Notes under the pieces: model-generated
Told to the model about the DNA's origin: nothing
What the model saw: only the letters and a program-made list of their open reading frames with translations
Databases searched by the model: none
In this document: positions 1 to 7,207 of the stretch, one piece after another
Position numbering within the stretch: the stretch's first letter is position 1
Layout of the letters: the number at the start of each line of letters is the position of its first letter
Made by a program: the position numbers and the translations under genes
Assembly: GCA_020431945.1 (NCBI GenBank)
Contig: JAGQHH010000358.1
Coordinates: 1 to 18,426, forward strand
Source of the DNA: Cyanobacteria bacterium HKST-UBA02
GTDB lineage: Bacteria; Cyanobacteriota; Vampirovibrionia; Obscuribacterales; Obscuribacteraceae
Direction of reading: 5' to 3'
DNA: 18,426 bases

Positions 1-819
1 GGTCCCAATGGTGCCGGCAAGACCACCCTGATCGGCTGCCTGCTCGGGCTCCTCCGACCCGACTCGGGCCGGGTCAGCATTTTCGGCAAGGATGCCGACT
101 TATTGTCGGTGCGCGCGCTCACGGGTTATCTCCCGGAGCGTACCGAGTTCGAGCACTGGATGACCGCCCGGCAGTTCCTGGAGTATCACTGGGGACTGTC
201 CGGCGGCGGTCGCCGGGGCATGAAAGAAGCCGTGGAAGAAGCTCTCGATCTGGTGGAGCTGGCGGAGTCGGCCCGGGCTCGCAAGCTCAGGACCTATTCT
301 CGAGGCATGCTCCAGCGTCTCAATCTCGCCCAGCTCGTGATCGGCAAACCGAGACTGGCTTTATTAGATGAGCCCACCCTCGGTCTCGACCCCACCGGGG
401 TGGCGGTGGTGCGTAAGATAATCAGCCGAATGCGCGAGGACGGGGTGACGGCGATCATCAACTCGCACCAGCTCGACGAGGTGGAGAGGCTCTGCGACCG
501 GGTCGCTTATCTGCGCAACGGCAAGATAGTCCAGGTGGAGACCATCAAGGGCGGTACCATTACCGACTATATAATTTTCGTGCGCTGGGGGGAATGCAGC
601 CTGAACGGCACTCTCCTGCCGTCGGTGAACGAAGCCGCCCTGAGCTCGGTGGCGGAGGTGAAAGAATGCAATCGGGAATGGGGACGGTTCCGGGTGAAGG
701 ATCATAATGGTGCCAGTCGTCTTCTCGCCGAGCTCATCGAAAGAGGGCTTCCCGTGGAAGAAGCGGTGCCCGAGCGTCTGCGGCTGGAGCAGCTTTTCGA
801 GAGCGAGAAAAAAGCATGA
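1..819 (+). CDS. ABC transporter ATP-binding protein (ABC-2 exporter type), 5' end outside window
   Basis: This is the ATPase subunit of an ABC transporter. It would hydrolyse ATP on the cytoplasmic face and drive the permease encoded just downstream. The reading frame is open from base 1, where the Walker A motif GPNGAGKTT is read directly, so only the N-terminal strands are missing. Further motifs follow in order: a Q-loop region with Glu (GYLPER), a signature in the variant form YSRGMLQR, Walker B LALLDEP, D-loop LGLDP and the H-loop histidine in INSHQ. The SxGMxQR signature and LPE-type Q-loop are usual for the CcmA/NatA-like, ABC-2-associated subfamily. About 100 residues after the core form a C-terminal regulatory extension, also typical of that group. 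The stop overlaps the permease start as ATGA, indicating translational coupling. The substrate cannot be told from sequence. Confidence 0.93.
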   Translation, partial: GPNGAGKTTLIGCLLGLLRPDSGRVSIFGKDADLLSVRALTGYLPERTEFEHWMTARQFLEYHWGLSGGGRRGMKEAVEEALDLVELAESARARKLRTYSRGMLQRLNLAQLVIGKPRLALLDEPTLGLDPTGVAVVRKIISRMREDGVTAIINSHQLDEVERLCDRVAYLRNGKIVQVETIKGGTITDYIIFVRWGECSLNGTLLPSVNEAALSSVAEVKECNREWGRFRVKDHNGASRLLAELIERGLPVEEAVPERLRLEQLFESEKKA

Positions 820-1622
820 AGATCATCAATAAGACCATAGTCAAATTCACCCTCATGTCCGCCTGTCTCGATCCCTTGAAATTACTATATGTGGCGCTCT
901 TGGGATTCGTTATGCCGATCGGCATGAAGATTGCGTCAATGCTGCACGGTGCTTCGGATTCACAGACTTTCGAGATGCTCACCGGCAAGGTCGGAGTGGC
1001 TTTCATCCTGATGGTGCTCTGTCTCGGTCTGGCAGGCAACTCTTCCACCCAGAGCGGCAGGGGCGGCGAATATCTGCCCCTCATATTCAGCCGTCCCCTG
1101 AGCAAAGCTGAATATGTTTTTTCCAAGTGGGTCGCGATTGTTCTTATCGGTGGGGGCCTCGCCGCAATCCAGAATGTGATCGTGGCAGCCATAGGTTTTG
1201 TCTTCGGCGAGACGATCACCTTCCAGGCAGTCCTGAGCATGGTCCTGGAACGCTTTCTGGACGCCGCTCTCATAGCAGCCGCAATGCTCCTGACCATGCT
1301 CAATCGTCATCCGGGCTTCCAGATCGTCGCCATTCTGGGCTTCTATATCTGGCTTGCCGGACAGACCATCCCGCCTGTCAGCGTTGCCGGTATGGCCAGC
1401 GGCGGTATCGAGAGTCTCTCGATAGAGGCTACCAAGCTCATGCTCTCGGCGTCTCAGTATATCTCTTATCTGATCCTGCCTACTCTCAATGTTTACGACC
1501 TCATGACCGCCTCGAGTTTCGCGGTGCTGCCCTATCTCTCCTACGCCTCCACCCTGGCTCTTTATCTACTCCTGGCCATCGCCGTCACCGGAAGGAGGGA
1601 ATTCTTCTATGGCACAAAATGA
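816..1622 (+). CDS. ABC-2 type transporter permease
   Basis: This 268-residue integral membrane protein has about six hydrophobic segments (roughly residues 21-43, 61-77, 106-131, 149-183, 215-230 and 235-258). It is the likely permease partner of the upstream ATPase. The motif SRPLSKAEYVFSKW near residues 92-105 matches the conserved loop between the second and third helices of ABC-2 permeases (consensus roughly SRPxSRxEyxxgK). The C-terminal RREF after the last helix is also common in the family. The ATG overlaps the ATPase stop by four bases (ATGA) and the 3' end overlaps the next gene by 14 bases. The three genes therefore form one coupled operon. The cargo is unknown; multidrug, lipid and peptide export are all possible. 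Confidence 0.88.
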   Translation: MKIINKTIVKFTLMSACLDPLKLLYVALLGFVMPIGMKIASMLHGASDSQTFEMLTGKVGVAFILMVLCLGLAGNSSTQSGRGGEYLPLIFSRPLSKAEYVFSKWVAIVLIGGGLAAIQNVIVAAIGFVFGETITFQAVLSMVLERFLDAALIAAAMLLTMLNRHPGFQIVAILGFYIWLAGQTIPPVSVAGMASGGIESLSIEATKLMLSASQYISYLILPTLNVYDLMTASSFAVLPYLSYASTLALYLLLAIAVTGRREFFYGTK

Positions 1623-2208
1623 CGTATCATCATCGCGCATTCCACCATATCTGGTTGCGCTCACCGGTACTCTCCTGTTCGCCCGCCTGGTCTGCGCCTT
1701 GCTTCCAGCCGATGCGGGCGAAGAGCGGAATCTTATCGACCAGGTAGCCTGGAAAGAGCGTCCGGACCGCCAGGAGATACGCACCATATCCGGGGCGACC
1801 CCGCAGAACGAGCCCTCTCGGGAGGAGCTTTCACCGCCGGTAAGGGCAGAGCTTGACGCCATGCTTGCCGAGGCGCGTTCGAGAAACAAGATCTTGCTTC
1901 TCGAATTCAGCTCACCGAGCTCCGACGCCTGCCGGACCATGGACAGCACCGCCTTGAAAAATAGCGAAGTGGAATCGCTTCTTGCCGGGCAGTTCTATCC
2001 GGTCCGTATCAATGACTGCCACAAAACCGCAGGCAAGAATCCGGCTCTTGTCAGCGAGCTCCAGAAAAAATTCCGGGTCTTCGCCTTTCCGACTCTGATA
2101 GTCGTGAGCGAAAAAGGGAACATGGAGAATCTGCTCATCGGCAACTGTTCGTCACTGACTACTTATCGCTTCCTGAGCCGTTCGGTGTACAAGCGCGCCG
2201 GGTCTTGA
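1609..2208 (+). CDS. Membrane-anchored thioredoxin-fold protein with SxxC active site
   Basis: The protein has 199 residues. Residues about 13-33 form an N-terminal membrane segment, followed by a linker and a thioredoxin-like domain from about residue 78. The domain shows the strand ILLLEF, the active-site helix region SSDACRTMD and the cis-proline loop AFPTLIV (Pro161). The usual CxxC is SDAC (Ser105 to Cys108), so the N-terminal attacking cysteine is absent. Other cysteines are Cys137 and Cys180. The gene starts inside the permease 3' end with a strong ribosome site (gaaggaggga, 1591-1600), so it is co-translated with the transporter. Placement suggests a periplasmic or outward-facing partner of the exporter. 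A monothiol domain could bind, form mixed disulfides or act as a chaperone, but is unlikely to be an ordinary disulfide reductase. That functional reading is inference; the fold call is firm. Confidence 0.82.
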   Translation: MAQNDVSSSRIPPYLVALTGTLLFARLVCALLPADAGEERNLIDQVAWKERPDRQEIRTISGATPQNEPSREELSPPVRAELDAMLAEARSRNKILLLEFSSPSSDACRTMDSTALKNSEVESLLAGQFYPVRINDCHKTAGKNPALVSELQKKFRVFAFPTLIVVSEKGNMENLLIGNCSSLTTYRFLSRSVYKRAGS

Positions 2209-2230
2209 GGCCAAATTACATGGGACCAGA

Positions 2231-3223
2231 CTACATGGTTCCGGGCAGATGCTTGTCGATCCAGCTCAGGGCGCTTTTGAATGCCTGGGCAGGGACTTTC
2301 GTATCTTCATAGGTGTAATGGTCGCCGTCATCCACCAGTAGATACTCTTTTTTCTCGGTGGCGAGATTGTCGTAGACCGCCTCGGAGCCTACTGCTTTGG
2401 ATTCGCCGTCATTTTTGCCATGCACCACCAGAACCGGCAGGTCCTTGATCTGGCGGGCGAATTTCTTGGTCTTGTACATATAGAACTGGCAGGCCATGAG
2501 CTCTCTCGGTTTGAGATCGAGCCTGACATCTTCGTCGTCCTGGAAGGCAGTGCGCAGCTCTTGCTTGGGGGTGGCCATGGCCATCAGATCCTCGCTCATC
2601 CCGGAGTCTTTACTGCGACCTCCGGTGAGGACTTTGCTTCCGACGCTGAAATAATTGGCCACGGTTTTATAGTGCTGGCCTCCCGGAGCAGCGGTGATCA
2701 CTCCCCGGACGAGATCCGGATGCTCGGCGGCCACCTGCAGGCAGAGGGCACCACCCATGGCTTCACCCAGGACAAATACCGGTGTTTCCGGATGAAGCTT
2801 TTTGATTGCTTCTAGAGACCCGACGACATCCTGGTAGGTCTTCTCCAGATCCATGCGGCCGTCTTTTTTGTCTTTCTCTCGCCAGCCCCCGAATCCCCTG
2901 AGATCGATGGCATAGACCGCTATGCCGTCGGCAGCCATGCGCTTGCCGAGATCCTCGAAAACGCCCTTGTGAAGACCGAGCTCGTGAAGACAGAGCAGAA
3001 TGGAGCGGGGCTTGTCTTCGGTTTTCCAGAAAAGCGCCTGGGGATTTCCCTTGACGAGCTCCACGGACTCGGCGCTTGTCACGCGCCTCTTTCGATCGCT
3101 TGAAGCAGCGCTCTCGGTGCCGGAAGATTTTGCCGAATCTTTCGATAAGACCGGCGGAGCCAGGCAAAAGGTCAATGTGAGAGTCAAGGCGAGGGCGACT
3201 CTTCTCTTGTCTTTCTCTTTCAC
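2231..3223 (-). CDS. Exported alpha/beta hydrolase (monoacylglycerol-lipase-like, S33/Hydrolase_4), nucleophile Ser replaced by Ala
   Basis: The protein has 330 residues. An N-terminal signal peptide (KRR, then a hydrophobic stretch to about residue 27) precedes an alpha/beta hydrolase core starting near residue 48. The oxyanion region is LLCLHELG, the DLRGFGGW loop follows, and the acid is in GKND (Asp272) and the histidine in GDH (His302). The nucleophile elbow, normally GxSxG, reads GEAMGG with Ala155 (codon at 2759-2761). Two of three catalytic residues are kept while the nucleophile is lost, so it is probably a pseudo-hydrolase or a binding protein. The start is GTG at 3221-3223. A GAAGGAG ribosome site lies 11 bases upstream, just past the TPR-caspase stop, and no ATG is in frame. 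It is the last gene of a three-gene minus-strand operon, and its stop faces the ABC operon. Confidence 0.88.
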   Translation of the reverse strand: MKEKDKRRVALALTLTLTFCLAPPVLSKDSAKSSGTESAASSDRKRRVTSAESVELVKGNPQALFWKTEDKPRSILLCLHELGLHKGVFEDLGKRMAADGIAVYAIDLRGFGGWREKDKKDGRMDLEKTYQDVVGSLEAIKKLHPETPVFVLGEAMGGALCLQVAAEHPDLVRGVITAAPGGQHYKTVANYFSVGSKVLTGGRSKDSGMSEDLMAMATPKQELRTAFQDDEDVRLDLKPRELMACQFYMYKTKKFARQIKDLPVLVVHGKNDGESKAVGSEAVYDNLATEKKEYLLVDDGDHYTYEDTKVPAQAFKSALSWIDKHLPGTM

Positions 3224-3245
3224 TATGCAAACATCTCCTTCGATC

Positions 3246-5738
3246 TCAAGGAGATTTTAGCGCCTTTTGAGTCCCGGTTGGTTCCACGGCAAGAGGAAGG
3301 TCGCCTCCTACCCAGGCCTTCTTGACCAGTATCGGGGTCTGGATGGCTTCACGGTCGAGCAACACTTCTTCTTCTACTTTTACTTTTAATCTCTTGAAAG
3401 CCTGGCTCATGGTGGTCATTTTGCCCTGGCTTCGCAAAGACTCGATGAGTTGCCGGGTGAAAACGCCGTTGGGATACTTCAGTGATTCCCAGGATTCCTG
3501 ATCCTGGGCGCTGGAGGCAAGCAGGAGCTGACCGGTTCCGACATTGAGGGTACTGGGATTGACGGTCAGGGGCCGGGTGATACCTTTGCTGCCCACGGCA
3601 CCACCGTGACAGACATCGAGAATGAGCACTATCCGGTCCGACTCGATGAGGTCGGTAATTCCAGTGGTGATCCATTGCATTGGTATGCCTGCCAGGACCA
3701 GGTTGTTCTGGTTGGCGTCATGAGTGACGATGAAATTGGCGCCGACTTCTTTCTTGGCCGGGCTACCATGGCTCGAGATATAGATCACCACCAGGTCGTC
3801 CCGGCGAGCTTCTTTGCCCAGCCAGGCTTCGCCCAGATGAGAGACGATACCGTCTCTTGTAGCTTCTTTGTCGGTGAGCAGTTTGACATGGTCTTCGGCA
3901 AAACCGGCTTCTTCCACCAGATAGTTCCTGAAATCAGTGGCGTCCTTGGCTGCATATCTGAGATTGATCGAAGTATCTTTGAACTTGCTTATTCCTATGA
4001 CCAGAGCCCATTTGTCTTTCACCGGTCTGGTCTTTTGATTGCCCAGATCAGAAGATGTCCTGGCCTCTTCCGAATTGCCGTGTCCAGGAAGGCTCAGCTT
4101 GATACGTGCCGATTCTTTCTTGAGCTTTGCTGCTTCGTCCTTATCGCCTTTATCTAGCAGGAGCTCGGCCAGGCTGTCCAGATCGTGGGCCCGGACTGCG
4201 CTGTCGGCACCGTAGAGACTCTCGTCCAGCTTCAGAAGAGTGCCCAGGGAATCTTTGCAGTCTTCGATCTTGCCTGCCTGACGCTGGATCCTGGCCAGAT
4301 CTCTGAGAAGCGATGCTGTGGAAGAGTCTGCCTGGCTCTGGTTCTGGCTGCGAATTTGCAGAGCCCGCAGCAGGAGAGGCTCGGCGGTCTTGAACTTGCC
4401 CTGCATGGCCAGCACGTCGGCGAGATTCTCCAGGCTCAGGGCGACTATGGGGCTCTCCGCACCGAGACTGTTTTCTCTTGCTCTGAGTCCCCGGGCGAGG
4501 AGCTTCTCGGCCTCGGGATAATGACCGAGGCTAGTCTCGAGCAGGGCCAGGTTGTTCAAGCAGGTGGCGGTATCGGGATGATCCTCCCCCAGGGCTGCCC
4601 GGGTGATGTCATAGCCTTTCTGGTAAAAGCTGACCGCCAGGTCATATTGTCCCTGATTGAGATAAAGAGTACCCAATAGATTCATATCCTGGGCCACCAC
4701 CGGGCTTTCCTTTCCCAGATATTTCTCGTCCAGTCTCAGGGCTTTCTTGAATCTCCCCTCGGCCTGGTCATAGCTGTCCACCGCCAGATAGACGTTCCCC
4801 AGCTTCCTCAGAAGTGCCGCCAGGCGCTCGTCATCGCGACCGCCGTTGAAACGGGCCACCTGCGCTGCCGCCGCGTTAAGGGCTTTCAAAAAAACGGCAC
4901 CGTCATGCTTGCGCCGGGCCAGCTCAGCCATGAAAATTCGGGCTTCCACCGTGACGGGACTGCCGTCATCGCTTTTGAAGCTCTCTTCCACGACCTTTGC
5001 AGCACCGGTGAAATCTTCCACGGTCTCCAGGAGCGAGGCAAGCTCCAGGGCTACCTCGTGATTGTCCGGTTTCAGAGAAAGAGCCTTTCTGATTATCGGC
5101 TCTGCCCGGGAGTACTTTCCCTCGGCTGTGAGCAGGCGGCCTTTCATCAAGAGGACATCGAAAAGAATATCGCTGTCCTTTTCGCTGGTAGCGATGGCGG
5201 TGGCTTCCTCGAGAAGCTCCCGGGCCTCCGCCGACTTTTGCATGTCCTGGTAGATGGCAGCAAGATTGAGTAGATAGGGGATCAGACATTTGCCTTTGCG
5301 ACCGCTTGTTCTGGTAAGCTCCAGGGCTTTCCTGCCCAGGGCCTCGGCTTCGGCAAAGCGGCTCGTCTTCCGATACACGGAGGACAGGGCGGCCAGGTCT
5401 CGCACCACCGCCGGGGCGTCCTTGCCATGATTTTTCTCATCCAGGACTAGAAGTCGCTTGTACAGGTCCTCGGCTTCGGCGAGTCTTTCGGTGGCGGCAT
5501 CGAAGCCAGCAACCATTCGCAGGGTCTTTTCCTTGCGCGGGTCTTCGTCGGTGAAAGTCTCGGCGCTCTTGAGGGCGGAGTCGAATTGCCGGCCGGCTTC
5601 TTCCACACGCCCCCGGGACTGAGCCTGTTTAGCCGATTCGATGAATGTGCTCCAGAGAGTCTCCTGCGCGAATACCGGGGGGCAGACGGCGAAGGAGAGT
5701 GCCAGGGCTAGTGCGGAGATTCTCGATGGGTCAGAAAT
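3246..5738 (-). CDS. Exported TPR-caspase (peptidase C14) protein; proposed AUU start
   Basis: A long N-terminal array of TPR units (kinesin-light-chain style, for example LNNLALLETSLGHYPEAEKL) is followed after residue about 570 by a caspase-like domain. The domain opens with WALVIGISKF, has its catalytic histidine in YISSHGS (His657, codon 3768-3770) and its cysteine in LILDVCHGG (Cys710, codon 3609-3611). The first GTG in frame is at 5606 and would give 786 residues. The frame stays open upstream and encodes a textbook signal peptide, SRISALALALSFAVCPPVFA then QE. No ATG, GTG or TTG lies between the upstream stop (5769-5771) and 5606. An ATT at 5736-5738 has an AAGGA site 8 bases before it and overlaps the previous gene's stop. 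I therefore place the start there (830 residues). A conservative annotation would use 5606. Export and proteolytic activity are inferred; the substrate is unknown. Confidence 0.9.
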   Translation of the reverse strand: MSDPSRISALALALSFAVCPPVFAQETLWSTFIESAKQAQSRGRVEEAGRQFDSALKSAETFTDEDPRKEKTLRMVAGFDAATERLAEAEDLYKRLLVLDEKNHGKDAPAVVRDLAALSSVYRKTSRFAEAEALGRKALELTRTSGRKGKCLIPYLLNLAAIYQDMQKSAEARELLEEATAIATSEKDSDILFDVLLMKGRLLTAEGKYSRAEPIIRKALSLKPDNHEVALELASLLETVEDFTGAAKVVEESFKSDDGSPVTVEARIFMAELARRKHDGAVFLKALNAAAAQVARFNGGRDDERLAALLRKLGNVYLAVDSYDQAEGRFKKALRLDEKYLGKESPVVAQDMNLLGTLYLNQGQYDLAVSFYQKGYDITRAALGEDHPDTATCLNNLALLETSLGHYPEAEKLLARGLRARENSLGAESPIVALSLENLADVLAMQGKFKTAEPLLLRALQIRSQNQSQADSSTASLLRDLARIQRQAGKIEDCKDSLGTLLKLDESLYGADSAVRAHDLDSLAELLLDKGDKDEAAKLKKESARIKLSLPGHGNSEEARTSSDLGNQKTRPVKDKWALVIGISKFKDTSINLRYAAKDATDFRNYLVEEAGFAEDHVKLLTDKEATRDGIVSHLGEAWLGKEARRDDLVVIYISSHGSPAKKEVGANFIVTHDANQNNLVLAGIPMQWITTGITDLIESDRIVLILDVCHGGAVGSKGITRPLTVNPSTLNVGTGQLLLASSAQDQESWESLKYPNGVFTRQLIESLRSQGKMTTMSQAFKRLKVKVEEEVLLDREAIQTPILVKKAWVGGDLPLAVEPTGTQKALKSP

Positions 5739-6171
5739 TGTCTTTGTCCTTGCGATTCTCGTAAGCTCTCAAAAGACGCTCGTCCATGTCCATGGGTTTG
5801 CCCTGGGAATACTCCTGGGAGTAGACCACGAGCTTGCGGGCAATAAACGAGAATACAGCGAAAAACAGGGAGGAGGCGGCAAAAAGCTTGAGGTGCCCGT
5901 GCTGGGTCGCCTGGAGCATGAAAACCTGTTTGAGCTCCGGTATCTTTGCGACAATCTGTCCCTGGAGCTCGGGCTTGCCGTAAAAGAGGACGAAGAGGGC
6001 GATGGTGATATAAATCCCTATGGTGAGCGAATAAGTGGCAGGGGACCGGTTGAACTCGAAGGTGGAGGTGCCGTCCGACTTGGTCCGGGCCGAGTAAGCA
6101 CCAGTCAGTATTGCCCACAGTGCCCCGAAGAGCATTACGGTACTTATTCCTATACAGATCCACTCAGTCAT
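5731..6171 (-). CDS. Small membrane protein with three predicted helices, unknown family
   Basis: This 146-residue protein has hydrophobic segments at about residues 5-25, 48-66 and 97-117, a short polar stretch after the first helix, and a charged C-terminal tail (DMDERLLRAYENRKDKDNF). I do not recognise a family. It is the first gene of the minus-strand operon that continues into the exported TPR-caspase gene, overlapping its proposed start by eight bases, and then the pseudo-hydrolase. That coupling suggests the membrane protein works with, or is expressed in proportion to, the caspase protein. The ATG at 6169-6171 has no strong ribosome site. The frame and membrane character are clear, the role is not. 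Confidence 0.75.
   Translation of the reverse strand: MTEWICIGISTVMLFGALWAILTGAYSARTKSDGTSTFEFNRSPATYSLTIGIYITIALFVLFYGKPELQGQIVAKIPELKQVFMLQATQHGHLKLFAASSLFFAVFSFIARKLVVYSQEYSQGKPMDMDERLLRAYENRKDKDNF
5747..5751 (-). promoter_or_regulatory. Ribosome binding site AAGGA supporting the AUU start of the TPR-caspase gene
   Basis: Read on the minus strand, AAGGA lies inside the 3' end of the small membrane protein gene and ends 8 bases before the ATT at 5738-5736. That spacing is ideal for initiation. The ATT overlaps the upstream stop (AATTTCTGA), the arrangement expected for coupled re-initiation. It is the main sequence evidence for choosing this start over the internal GTG at 5606. The site has not been tested. 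Confidence 0.45.
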
Positions 6172-6216
6172 CTTGGAACTCGCTCCAGCGATCGAATTGA
6201 ATCTATTCTATTACTT

Positions 6217-6230
6217 ATTCCATCTGGAAT
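6217..6230. promoter_or_regulatory. 14-bp palindrome in the divergent intergenic region (possible operator)
   Basis: Perfect six-base arms ATTCCA and TGGAAT are separated by two bases. The palindrome sits about 45 bases upstream of the minus-strand membrane protein gene, in the 218-base region shared with the plus-strand gene at 6390. The region is more AT-rich than its flanks, as expected for promoters, but I could not find convincing paired -35 and -10 boxes on either strand. A single short palindrome may occur by chance. Confidence 0.2.
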
Positions 6231-6389
6231 CGAGATCAGAGAGAGTCGGGAGCGAAATCCGGCGACTCAGGCTGGTCAGCAATCCGGAGCGTTTCACAAA
6301 AGTTCTACAAATTTTTGCTCTAATTGCCCTGGATTCGCCGAAGTTGCCACCCAGCTTTCTTTCCCGCTTACACTTACCAGGATCGTCCT

Positions 6390-7202
6390 ATGAATATCCA
6401 CCTCCGCCCGTTACTGGCCTGCCTGGCTCTGCTTTTCTCCGTCAACACCATACCTGCTTCTGCCGAAGTCACCGAACAGCTCAAGGTGGAAGGCGAGGTC
6501 ATGGGTGTCGAGGCACAATACCAGCAGATGCATAAGAGCTTCGAAGAGAAGCTCGGCAAACTGGAAGGTCTCGGTGGTGGCATCAAGCCTTTCGCTGACC
6601 GGCTCAGCCAGATTGACGAGAGCTTCAAGAAAGGCGATTCTCAGGGAGCGGTGCGCTCTCTCGATTCGCTCGATCGCAGCATCGAGTCCCAGCTCAAGTC
6701 CGTGACCGCCCTGCGAGCCCCCAAGCCCAAAGTCTCTCCGGCATCGCAAGTAGTGTCATCCGGTTCCCAGAATTCTCAAGTTTCTCAAAATCCTCTTTTG
6801 ATCCTTGCCCGCTCCGAGGTCGGCGGCAAGAGCCTGATCAGCCCCGAGACCATTGCATCGATGAACACCAGCAATTATTCTTCCTTCCAGGGCAGCCCTA
6901 ACGAGTATCTCGAGAAGCTGGCCAAGGATCTGGTCGGTCGCGAGCTCGGCGGCCTGTCCATACCGGTCAAAGGTCCTTTCCGCCTGGAGCGCTTCCGCAA
7001 TGTCCAGCGCATAAGCGAGCTTCGCAAGATGGGCAAACGGGTGGACAACTTCCTTTATCAATATGAGAAAACCGAAGATCTGGCCGCCCAGGCTCATCGC
7101 GATCCCGGTCGTATCGAAGAGCTCTCCAGCCAGGTCCGCTACCTGGCCCAGCAGCTCGGAGTCAGCCAGCTTTCCGGTTCACTGCGCCAGCAGTCTTACT
7201 AG
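6390..7202 (+). CDS. Exported helical protein of unknown function
   Basis: This 270-residue protein has a clear signal peptide (MNIHLRPLLACLALLFSV...PASA, cleavage near residue 25). Next come a helix-rich region with heptad-like charge (residues about 28-110), a Ser/Gln-rich linker (about 115-135) and a second, mostly helical part. A TTG at 6324 would add 22 residues ahead of the signal peptide. I prefer the ATG at 6390 because an AGGA site stands seven bases before it and the signal peptide then begins properly. No enzyme motif or known family is visible. Only five bases separate it from the next gene, so the two are probably co-transcribed and may act together in the periplasm. Confidence 0.75.
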   Translation: MNIHLRPLLACLALLFSVNTIPASAEVTEQLKVEGEVMGVEAQYQQMHKSFEEKLGKLEGLGGGIKPFADRLSQIDESFKKGDSQGAVRSLDSLDRSIESQLKSVTALRAPKPKVSPASQVVSSGSQNSQVSQNPLLILARSEVGGKSLISPETIASMNTSNYSSFQGSPNEYLEKLAKDLVGRELGGLSIPVKGPFRLERFRNVQRISELRKMGKRVDNFLYQYEKTEDLAAQAHRDPGRIEELSSQVRYLAQQLGVSQLSGSLRQQSY

Positions 7203-7207
7203 CAGTC

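Noticed and set aside
1..819. The ABC ATPase lacks the classical LSGGQ signature and has Glu in place of the Q-loop Gln
   Set aside because: The SxGMxQR signature and the LPE form are ordinary in ABC-2-associated ATPases, so this is not evidence of a defect.
2209..2230. Repeated ACATGG in the short gap between convergent genes, considered as a terminator stem
   Set aside because: The copies are direct, not inverted, and no T-run follows. I see no terminator there.
5641..6393. A 250-codon plus-strand open frame opposite the small membrane protein and caspase start
   Set aside because: No domain or ribosome site is visible. The opposite strand encodes three hydrophobic helices and a signal peptide, which are specific signals.
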